Source of the DNA: Anaerobacterium chartisolvens
GTDB taxonomy: Bacteria; Bacillota; Clostridia; Acetivibrionales; DSM-27016
Reading direction: 5' to 3'
Length of the DNA: 64,000 bases
Assembly: GCF_003337415.1 (NCBI RefSeq)
Contig: NZ_QPJT01000008.1
Coordinates: 1-64,000 of the forward strand
Below the pieces are notes generated by a model. It saw only the letters and a program-made list of their open reading frames with translations, made no database searches and was not told where the DNA came from. Below, in pieces: positions 56,412 to 64,000 of this stretch. Position 1 is the first letter of the stretch. Every line of letters starts with the position of its first letter. The position numbers and the translations under genes were made by a program.

Positions 56412-59400
56412 ATGTTTCGTGTGAGAAAAGCAGCGGGAAATTATTTAATAAAAGACAAAATCATGGCGTGGCTCATAGTTGCGGCAATTATGCTTACTTC
56501 CGTCCTTGTGCTGCCTGTTCCGGTATCGGCATATGCCTTCAGCGGCGGGAGCGGGACATTAAACGACCCTTACCGGGTGGCTACATCAGAGGATTTAAAT
56601 CAGGTTCGGAATTATCTGGGCAGTTGCTTTAAGCAAACGGCAGATATCGACCTGAGCGGATATGCTAATTGGACGCCGATAGGCAGCTCAGTTATACGCT
56701 TTGCCGGTACCTATGATGGGGGCGGATATAAAATTTCCAATCTAAAAATCACTGATAATTATAGTAGAGTCGGACTATTCGGTGTTGCTAATGTTAACTC
56801 ATTAATAATTAATGTTAACCTGGACAGTGTAAATATGACTATAAGTGGTATGTACAATTATTGCATAGGCGGGCTAGCGGGAGAAGTCTATGGCTCTGTC
56901 ATTAAGTGCAGTGCGAGCGGAACTGTTACCGGAGCTGACCGTGTAGGCGGTTTAGTTGGATATAATTGCGGTTTAGTTGAAGGCTGTTATGCCGACGCTC
57001 AGGTGTTAGGAACTACTTATATAGGCGGATTAATAGGAAGCTCCGAAGAAGGCAGTATAGTGAGAAGAAGCTCCAGTGTAGGCGCTGTAAGCGCTACTTC
57101 GCATTCCGTCGGAGGATTGATCGGCGGGATGGTTTCTTCCCACGTTGAAAACAGCTTCAGCAGCGCAGCCGTATCCGGCACTAATACATATAAAGGCGGG
57201 CTCGTCGGCGTAATTATTAATCAATCGACAGTGAATAATTCCTACAGTACGGGTGCGGTCTCGGGCTCGGGCCCGGAAATCATAGGCGGCCTGGTGGGTT
57301 TGGTGAACAGCAGTACTGTTACCGGTAGTTACTATGACCGCGAAACCTCAGGCCAAAGCGATACCGGCAAAGGAATTCCCTTGGATACCGCCCAGATGAA
57401 GCAGCAAGCCAGCTATGCCGTATGGGACTTCGCCACGGTGTGGCAAATAACGGAAGACACCTCCTATCCTGAGCTGCTAAGGAGCAGTTCACCCTTTATG
57501 GGATTAGGCACGGCAGGCGTTCCTTATCAGGTATCCAGTGCCTATCAGCTCAACACAGTAAGAAATTACATGAGTGCATGTTTTATTCAAACGAAGGATA
57601 TTAATCTAAGCGGTATTGACTGGGTGCCGATAGGAAATGTCAGCAACATGTTCTATGGAACATATAACGGAAACGATTTTACCATTGAGAATCTTAATTG
57701 CAGCAATTTGCAGAACAGCGTGGGGCTTTTCGGAGAATCTGCTTATGGCTCTGTTCTCACCGGCATAAATTTAGTAAATATAACAGTACAAGGGAATGAT
57801 AATGTGGGGGGTCTGGTTGGCTCATGCAACGGAAGTGTCTCCAACTGCCATGTATCTGGCAGCGTATCGGGAATCAAATATGTAGGGGGAGTCGCAGGCT
57901 TTAGTACCAGAACTATGTATAGTTCCAGCTCCGCAGCTGTCAGCGGAACCACCGATGTCGGTGGGCTGGTCGGATATAACGGATATGAAATTAATTACTG
58001 CTATAATACCGGCAGCATAACGGGAGATACCAATGTGGGCGGCCTGACGGGGCATAACATCGGGGGTATTGTTGAAAACTCCTATAATACCGGCAATGTT
58101 TCTGGGAGCAGCTACGTTGGAGGTCTAATAGGACTGAACAAGAAACTCGTTCGATACAGCTATAATACCGGCAATGTTACGGGAACTACCACCATCGGTG
58201 GATGCATAGGCGCAAATGAGGGAAGCAACGCAGTAATCCAGAATATTTTTTATAACGCTGATAATATTACAGATCACAGTATTATCGGCAGTGAGCCCGA
58301 GCAGGGGGTTTCAAAAACAACTTCAGAAATGAAGCGGCAGAGCACCTATACCAATTGGGATTTTAACACCTACTGGAAAATTGCCGACAGCGTCGGTTAT
58401 CCCCAATTGCAATGGGAAGATTTTCGGGATTTTGCGCCCCCGGAATTGGACGGTGCGGTTCCGGCATCCGGCTCCAGCGGATCAGTGCTGCTGATAAATT
58501 TTGATGAGCCGGTACAAAAGGGTACGGGAAATATTACCATAACCTCTCAGGCTGATGGCAGTGTTTTAAATATTGATGCTGCAGGCAGCCGGGTGGCGGT
58601 GAATAATAAGCAGGTCACCATTACCCTAGAGGAGAGCTTGACACGGGGCACAACCTATACTTTGACCATGGTTGAAGGGGCTTTTGTCGATACCGCCAGC
58701 AATAACTGCCGGGCTGCCACCGGATATTATGTACCGGGAAATCTGGCCTTCGCCGCCAATGGAGGTACGGTGTCCGCCTCATCAACACACAATGATTTCT
58801 TTACAATTCAAAAAATAAATGATGGGATAAGGCATTGGTATTGGAATGATGGAACACAATGGAATTACGATAATGACTGGTGTAAAGTCAGCTGGCCAGC
58901 GGTACAGGAAATCAACAGAATCGTGCTAAGACTGCCTGTCACAAGTGCTCTAACCGAAGCACAGCGTACCATAGGCCCTCTTACTCTACAGTACCTTGAT
59001 GGGAATGGAGTTTATCACGATTTGACCACTATTGACAGTTGGCTAACACCGGACACATATAATGGAACCGAAATAAAGTCATTCACCTATTACCCGGCAC
59101 TGAACACCCAAGCTGTACGTGTTAAATTTAGCGGAGGCAACAGTGACGGCTGGGTGTATTTAGAGGAGCTTGAAGTATACAATGATCGCAATGCCCTTGT
59201 ATCCTCACAGGGTAACCAATATACAGTAAACGATGGCAACAATACCATCTCCGGCGGTTCAACAGTAATTACATCAGATACAACGGTAACGGCCTTTCTG
59301 GGCAACCTGACAAAACATAGCGGTTCGGTCTGGAAAGTGGTGGCCGCAAATGTCAGCATAACCAGTGCGGCACAATTTAACGAAGCTGCAGGGAAATCAC

Positions 59401-62400
59401 ACGGAGACAGTATGGCTGCGGGAGATAAGCTGGCAGTGCTGGCTGGAGACAATACCACTTTAAATGTCTACAGCGTTGTCATCAAATCCATATCGGTTGG
59501 CAGCCAGACAGTCACCATCACCGAAGGAACCGCAGGGTCAGTCACCTTTTCGGCAACAACGGAGAATATACCGAACGGCACAGCGGTAACAGTGAGCTGG
59601 TGTGACGCCGGCGGCAATGCCGCATCAGCCCCAACGGGACTGACAGTCGGCGGAACAAATATAGCATCCGGAGGCTCAACCATAACAGTAACAGCGAGTA
59701 CTGCGGCGATAGCGGGAACGTACTACTTCAAGGCAGCAAGCAACGGAGCAGTCTCGGGCGTGGTGTCAGTGACGGTTGTTGAGGCACCATATGATGTACT
59801 TGTAAGCGTCGTTTCCCCTGAAGATATAACGGGCGTGCCCAACGGGACCGCAAAAACTGCTTCTGCTCTGGGGCTGCCCTCAACATTGACACTGGTCACC
59901 GACGATGGAAACGTCCCCGCCAATGTTACATGGGACGTGGCAGGAAGTTCCTATGACCCCGATAATACTGCGGAGCAGACCTTTACCGTAGCTGGAACCG
60001 TGACGCTGCCGGATGGCGTGGTAAACACGAACGGCGTTTCGCTGGATGTGAGCATAAACGTGACGGTTGCGGAGGCACCCTCCACGGATAAGACGCTTGT
60101 AAGCGTCATTTCCCCCGAAGATATAACGGGCGTGCCCAACGGAACCGCAAAAACTGCTTCTGCTCTGGGACTGACCTCAACATTGACACTGGTCACTGAC
60201 GATGGAAACGTCCCGGCCAATGTTATATGGGACGTGGCAGGAAGCTCCTATGATCCCGATAATACTGCGGAGCAGACCTTTACCGTAGCTGGAACCGTGA
60301 CGCTTCCGGATGGCGTGGTAAACACGAACGGCGTTTCGCTGGATGTGAGCATAAGCGTGACGGTTGCGGAGGCACCCTCCACGGATAAGACGCTTGTAAG
60401 CGTCATTTCCCCCGCAGATATAACCGGCGTGCCCAACGGAACCGCAAAAACTGCTTCTGCTCTGGGGCTGCCCTCAACATTGACACTGGTCACCGACAAT
60501 GGAAACATCCCCGCCAATGTTACATGGGACGTGGCAGGAAGTTCCTATGACCCCGATAATACTGCGGAGCAGACCTTTACCGTAGCCGGAGCCGTGACGC
60601 TGCCGGATGGCGTGGTAAACACGAACGGCGTTTCGCTGGATGTGAGCATAAGCGTGACGGTTGCGGAGGCACCCTCCACGGATAAGACGCTTGTAAGCGT
60701 CGTTTCCCCTGAAGATATAACGGGCGTGCCCAACGGGACCGCAAAAACTGCTTCTGCTCTGGGGCTGCCCTCAGTATTGACACTGGTCACCGACGATGGA
60801 AATGTCCCGGCCAATGTTACATGGGACGTGGCAGGAAGTTCCTATGACCCCGATAATACTGCGGAGCAGACCTTTACCGTAGCTGGAACCGTGACGCTGC
60901 CGGATGGCGTGGTAAACACGAACGGCGTTTCGCTGGATGTGAGCATAAGCGTGACGGTTGTTGAGGCACCATATGTGGTAACTTATACCGTCACCTTTAG
61001 CAGTAACGGCTCGGTGTATACCATTAAAACCGTTAACGCAGGCGATAGTATCGGAAGCGCGGCTTGGCCTGCCGATCCTACAAGAAGCAGCTATACCTTC
61101 GGAGGCTGGTTCACAGGTGAAAATGGCTCAGGAAATGCGTTTACCTCTTCAACGACACTCAACTCCGACATAACCGTATACGCAAAATGGGCATCCAGCG
61201 GCGGAGGATATGGCGGTGGAAGCAACACTACGTCAACACCGGTAACCCCTGTAACACCAACCTATAAGGCAGATGTTAAAACTGGGAACGGCACTGAAAC
61301 GACTCTACCCGTCACTGTTGACAAAAATACCGGAAGCGCTTTCATACATATAGGCTCTGAGAAGCTCCCTCAGGGCAGAAATATCATCACGGTACCTTCA
61401 ATCTCCGACATTAATACTTATTACGTAGGCATACCAGTTCTACACCTGTCAACTATTAATGTTCAGGGTACGCTGGCTCTCAATACCGACACGGGCAGCA
61501 TCACTGTTCCGTCCAATATGCTGACAGGCGTTTCGGGCATTAGCGGAAATACTGCAAAAATATCCATCGGTCAGGTCGATAAGAACGCTTTGCTGAAGGA
61601 TGTGAAAGCTGCCACCGACAACAGGCCTCTCATCCAACTTATGCTATCCATTGACGGCAAGCCAATTGAATGGAACAATCCCAACGCGCCGATAACAGTG
61701 AGCATACCCTACACTCCAACAGCGGAAGAGCTTGCCAATCCCGAAAGCATCATCATTTGGTACATCGACGGCAGCGGTAAGGCAATTTCAGTACCCAACG
61801 GACATTATGACCCAGCCACAGGTACAGTTACCTTTACTACCACCCATTTCAGCTATTATGCGGTGGGCTATAATAATGTAAACTTCATAGATGTAGCGGA
61901 AAATGCATGGTATAGCAAAGCAGTGAGCTTTATCGCGGCCAGAGGGATTATACCCGGTACGGAAGACGGGTATTACAACCCTCAGTCGGAGCTGACCCGC
62001 GGCGAATTCCTTGTGTTTATGATGCGAGCCTACAATATAGCTCCCGATATAAACCCAACGGATAACTTTTCAGACGCGGGCAGAACTTATTACACAGGTT
62101 ATCTGGCGGCGGCAAAGCGTCTTGGACTCGCCGGCGGTGTAGGCAATAACATGTTTGCTCCGGAAAAGGAAATTACGAGACAGGAAATGTTCACGCTTAT
62201 GTATAATGTTCTGAAGAAAGCCAATAAGCTTCCGCAGGGTAATTCCGGGAAATCGCTTTCAAGCTTCAACGACGCCGGACAGATATCATCGTGGGCACAG
62301 GAAGCTATGAGTCTGCTGGTTAAAACCGGAACCATCGGAGGAAACGCCGGAAAGCTCACTCCGGTAAGTACGGCAACCAGAGCTCAAATGGCGCAGGTGT

Positions 62401-62423
62401 TGTATAACCTGCTGTCAAAGTAG
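56412..62423 (+). CDS. giant S-layer-anchored surface protein with GLUG and Ig-like repeats
   Basis: 2003-residue secreted protein. Order: long signal peptide (about 1-40); two GLUG-repeat regions (about 45-340 and 355-660) with many VGGLVGYN-type units; an SbsA/Big_5-like domain (about 680-775); a discoidin-like carbohydrate-binding domain (about 785-925); further beta domains to about 1125; four near-identical 99-residue Ig-like repeats (about 1130-1520); a Listeria-Bacteroides repeat (FGGWFTGENGSG, about 1525-1595); a Gly-rich and Thr/Pro linker; a beta domain; three SLH domains (about 1820-2003) that bind cell-wall polymer. It is probably an adhesin or substrate-binding protein. No catalytic motif is seen. 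GTGAGGAGTGA precedes the ATG. Confidence 0.93.
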   Translation: MFRVRKAAGNYLIKDKIMAWLIVAAIMLTSVLVLPVPVSAYAFSGGSGTLNDPYRVATSEDLNQVRNYLGSCFKQTADIDLSGYANWTPIGSSVIRFAGTYDGGGYKISNLKITDNYSRVGLFGVANVNSLIINVNLDSVNMTISGMYNYCIGGLAGEVYGSVIKCSASGTVTGADRVGGLVGYNCGLVEGCYADAQVLGTTYIGGLIGSSEEGSIVRRSSSVGAVSATSHSVGGLIGGMVSSHVENSFSSAAVSGTNTYKGGLVGVIINQSTVNNSYSTGAVSGSGPEIIGGLVGLVNSSTVTGSYYDRETSGQSDTGKGIPLDTAQMKQQASYAVWDFATVWQITEDTSYPELLRSSSPFMGLGTAGVPYQVSSAYQLNTVRNYMSACFIQTKDINLSGIDWVPIGNVSNMFYGTYNGNDFTIENLNCSNLQNSVGLFGESAYGSVLTGINLVNITVQGNDNVGGLVGSCNGSVSNCHVSGSVSGIKYVGGVAGFSTRTMYSSSSAAVSGTTDVGGLVGYNGYEINYCYNTGSITGDTNVGGLTGHNIGGIVENSYNTGNVSGSSYVGGLIGLNKKLVRYSYNTGNVTGTTTIGGCIGANEGSNAVIQNIFYNADNITDHSIIGSEPEQGVSKTTSEMKRQSTYTNWDFNTYWKIADSVGYPQLQWEDFRDFAPPELDGAVPASGSSGSVLLINFDEPVQKGTGNITITSQADGSVLNIDAAGSRVAVNNKQVTITLEESLTRGTTYTLTMVEGAFVDTASNNCRAATGYYVPGNLAFAANGGTVSASSTHNDFFTIQKINDGIRHWYWNDGTQWNYDNDWCKVSWPAVQEINRIVLRLPVTSALTEAQRTIGPLTLQYLDGNGVYHDLTTIDSWLTPDTYNGTEIKSFTYYPALNTQAVRVKFSGGNSDGWVYLEELEVYNDRNALVSSQGNQYTVNDGNNTISGGSTVITSDTTVTAFLGNLTKHSGSVWKVVAANVSITSAAQFNEAAGKSHGDSMAAGDKLAVLAGDNTTLNVYSVVIKSISVGSQTVTITEGTAGSVTFSATTENIPNGTAVTVSWCDAGGNAASAPTGLTVGGTNIASGGSTITVTASTAAIAGTYYFKAASNGAVSGVVSVTVVEAPYDVLVSVVSPEDITGVPNGTAKTASALGLPSTLTLVTDDGNVPANVTWDVAGSSYDPDNTAEQTFTVAGTVTLPDGVVNTNGVSLDVSINVTVAEAPSTDKTLVSVISPEDITGVPNGTAKTASALGLTSTLTLVTDDGNVPANVIWDVAGSSYDPDNTAEQTFTVAGTVTLPDGVVNTNGVSLDVSISVTVAEAPSTDKTLVSVISPADITGVPNGTAKTASALGLPSTLTLVTDNGNIPANVTWDVAGSSYDPDNTAEQTFTVAGAVTLPDGVVNTNGVSLDVSISVTVAEAPSTDKTLVSVVSPEDITGVPNGTAKTASALGLPSVLTLVTDDGNVPANVTWDVAGSSYDPDNTAEQTFTVAGTVTLPDGVVNTNGVSLDVSISVTVVEAPYVVTYTVTFSSNGSVYTIKTVNAGDSIGSAAWPADPTRSSYTFGGWFTGENGSGNAFTSSTTLNSDITVYAKWASSGGGYGGGSNTTSTPVTPVTPTYKADVKTGNGTETTLPVTVDKNTGSAFIHIGSEKLPQGRNIITVPSISDINTYYVGIPVLHLSTINVQGTLALNTDTGSITVPSNMLTGVSGISGNTAKISIGQVDKNALLKDVKAATDNRPLIQLMLSIDGKPIEWNNPNAPITVSIPYTPTAEELANPESIIIWYIDGSGKAISVPNGHYDPATGTVTFTTTHFSYYAVGYNNVNFIDVAENAWYSKAVSFIAARGIIPGTEDGYYNPQSELTRGEFLVFMMRAYNIAPDINPTDNFSDAGRTYYTGYLAAAKRLGLAGGVGNNMFAPEKEITRQEMFTLMYNVLKKANKLPQGNSGKSLSSFNDAGQISSWAQEAMSLLVKTGTIGGNAGKLTPVSTATRAQMAQVLYNLLSK
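59799..60973 (+). repeat. four tandem 297-bp coding repeats
   Basis: Units begin at 59799, 60096, 60393 and 60690, each starting CTTGTAAGCGTC, exactly 297 bp apart. They differ at only a few positions. Inner junctions read AEAPSTDKT, while both outer edges carry VVEAPY, as expected after expansion by unequal crossing-over. Confidence 0.95.
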
Positions 62424-62435
62424 AACAAAGAAAGT

Positions 62436-62478
62436 CAATAAATGCTAATGGGAGAATTCAATTTCTCCCTATTTATTG
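62436..62478. terminator. terminator between surface protein and regulator genes
   Basis: CAATAAAT...GGGAGAA pairs with TTCTCCC...ATTTATTG. It lies between convergent genes and can serve both. Confidence 0.75.
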
Positions 62479-62532
62479 GCAAGGCGGCTCTGGAAAAAGC
62501 TGCATTTGCAAACGTTCTGCTACGGGCACGCC

Positions 62533-64000
62533 TCACTTTACATTGCTCAGCTTTTTTGCATATGCTCGCAAAGCGGCAGCAACAACTGTGTTGTGAGGAT
62601 TCTCATATGCGTTTTCTTTAATGATACTTTTCAAAAAATCCCAATAAGATGCCGCCATATTTCCCTCGTTCATAAAAAGCAGCACCGGAGGCTGGGATGT
62701 TTTTGCAATAATAGCTCCCACATCCTCCCTGACATAGACTGAATACCGATTCTCCGTCGGCTCCTTTGCCAAGTGAACATGGTAGTTTTCACATGTATCC
62801 AGCAAATTAATAACATTATGCAAATGCAGCAGGTATTCGTCCTGCGTATAATAAACTGCACCGCCTCCTAACATATCCGAAAGGGCCATCTTCACCTTTT
62901 GGGACACCACCTCCTTCGGCTGCAGAAGTACGACAATTTCTGTAACACTATGGCTGAGCAACAGCCTTTGAAATTTTTCATTTCTTGTCTTGTGATAATC
63001 AAGAATATGAGCGTTATTTTCTTCCATCCGGCATAGCATCTGCGAAAAAAGCACTTCAGGCATCGTAAGCAAAGACAGGGATTCTGTCTTTAAAAGTACG
63101 TTGCTCTCTTCTTTTTCAAATTCCGCAAGGGTTGCCAGGCAGGCTGCCCTATCCTTTGAATTAAAAATGCGCATAAGCGGCCGGCACATGGACAGATATT
63201 GCAGGTATTCCTCTTGGAAAGATGCCACAGCGGTTGGGTTGCGGAACAAGAGATTTACGGAGTTAGCTGTTTGTTCATTCACAGATCCAGATACCACCGC
63301 TGCTGTGTCAGGGGCTATAAACAAAGAACGCCTGAAGATTCCGTCACGCTTTTTGGGGTAATAATACGGTTCGATGCTTCCTGCCATATAAAGCGGCATC
63401 CATTGACTGATGGCAGTGAGCATCTCGTCCAAATTCCGGCTGATAGTATGAATGATTTTTATAGTATGTCCCTGAGAGAGCGCTTTGATCATCAAGGCTG
63501 CGTATTGTCGTTCGTAAGCTGGATCTGCCGTCATCCAGGATGTTTCTTCGTCGCTGAAAAGCAACAGTGTTTGCTGTTTATCCTGCGCAATTATCTCATT
63601 AAGGAAATAAAGAACCGCCCGCCGTTTCCCCTCTATACCGTAATAAACCGCCAGTTCATCATTTGGGAAACCTTTGTCGTATTCCTGAATTCCCGCTGAA
63701 GGCATTGGTCTGTCCTTTATCTGGGAAAACCCATTTAAAAACTTCCCCAGCTTATGATTGCTGCTATCGTCTTTAGGCAGCATCCATAAGGCAATAGCAT
63801 TTGCCAGAAGCTTGGTATCTTTCGGCATCGGGCTGAGTTCCATTATTTCTGCCACCGCTTTTTGGGGATAGCCATCACCGCAGCGGCGGGCAAAATAATC
63901 CGCCATGTTTTTTATAACATCTTCACTGCGTGGAGGCAGTCTCTTTCCGCTGCGCAGCCGACTGATATAAGAAGCGTCAAATGACATATGGCGGGACAGT
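62533..64000 (-). CDS. XRE-like regulator protein, partial at window end
   Basis: At least 488 residues; the open frame continues past the right edge (LSRHMSFDASY), so the true start is outside. The N-terminal visible part, SRHMSFDASYISRLRSGKRLPP, is the recognition half of a Cro/XRE-type helix-turn-helix. The rest is a long soluble region without a family I recognise (LLLFSDEETSWMTADPAYERQYAALMIKALSQGHTIKIIHTISRNLDEML, EIVVLLQPKEVVSQKVKMALSDMLGGG). It probably is a transcriptional regulator with a large sensor part. It converges on the surface-protein gene. Confidence 0.7.
   Translation of the reverse strand, partial: LSRHMSFDASYISRLRSGKRLPPRSEDVIKNMADYFARRCGDGYPQKAVAEIMELSPMPKDTKLLANAIALWMLPKDDSSNHKLGKFLNGFSQIKDRPMPSAGIQEYDKGFPNDELAVYYGIEGKRRAVLYFLNEIIAQDKQQTLLLFSDEETSWMTADPAYERQYAALMIKALSQGHTIKIIHTISRNLDEMLTAISQWMPLYMAGSIEPYYYPKKRDGIFRRSLFIAPDTAAVVSGSVNEQTANSVNLLFRNPTAVASFQEEYLQYLSMCRPLMRIFNSKDRAACLATLAEFEKEESNVLLKTESLSLLTMPEVLFSQMLCRMEENNAHILDYHKTRNEKFQRLLLSHSVTEIVVLLQPKEVVSQKVKMALSDMLGGGAVYYTQDEYLLHLHNVINLLDTCENYHVHLAKEPTENRYSVYVREDVGAIIAKTSQPPVLLFMNEGNMAASYWDFLKSIIKENAYENPHNTVVAAALRAYAKKLSNVK

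Noticed and set aside
59468-60814. Repeated minus-strand ORFs opposite the surface-protein repeats
   Set aside because: They are mirror frames of the 297-bp coding repeats with no ribosome sites.

Overview
The window looks like chromosome from an anaerobic, spore-forming, cellulosome-producing clostridium of the Ruminiclostridium/Acetivibrio type. Four secreted enzymes carry type I dockerins (two GH9 cellulases, one GH26 mannanase, one CE4 esterase/deacetylase). There are sporulation genes (spoVS, a YhcN/YlaJ-type lipoprotein). The DNA is AT-rich and starts such as TTG/GTG behind strong purine-rich ribosome sites are common. The genus call is inference.

Layout. 1-6000: an unassigned leader, then two GH9 cellulase genes in tandem. 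6000-7570: a tiny conserved-looking ORF and a dockerin-bearing CE4 gene on the minus strand. 7817-9600: a compact RiPP locus, with a radical SAM/SPASM maturase and a 59-residue precursor whose five cysteines are spaced exactly four residues apart, behind its own promoter. 9600-14100: GNAT, lytic transglycosylase-like protein, methyltransferase, DUF421 protein and YhcN-type lipoprotein. 14100-25600 (minus strand): housekeeping genes rluD-like, lspA, a peptide-type binding lipoprotein, pgeF, spoVS, ymdB, rny, folD, a YgiQ-type radical SAM gene and two half-size TauE/SafE genes. 25800-47800: alkaline phosphatase, YibE/F protein, sensor-domain membrane protein, PilZ protein, GH26 mannanase, purL, a small chemoreceptor, an XRE-cupin regulator with an acyl-CoA synthetase, htpG under a perfect CIRCE operator, AI-2E-type permease, DUF116 protein, class IV aminotransferase, and several small envelope proteins.

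48329-53440 is the accessory part. An intact tRNA-Thr(CGT) is followed by two further copies of its 3' end, at 51384 and 53352. They bound two blocks: one with a KilA-N protein, a frameshifted abortive-infection gene and a HEPN-domain protein; the other with a Phd/Doc toxin-antitoxin pair and an Rpn-family nuclease flanked by two nearly identical long palindromes. No integrase is visible, so these look like tRNA-anchored defence/toxin cassettes that were moved in trans or have lost their integrase.

53558-64000 holds a large LuxR-type ATP-binding regulator, a DUF2442 protein, a 2003-residue S-layer-anchored surface protein with GLUG repeats and four near-identical 99-residue repeats, and a partial regulator-like gene running off the end.

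A 213-bp structured repeat occurs twice in opposite orientation (5789-6001 and 38155-38366), and two other inverted-repeat-bounded intergenic elements (7595-7814, 12136-12412) share similar ends. All family names come from reading the translations, not from database searches.
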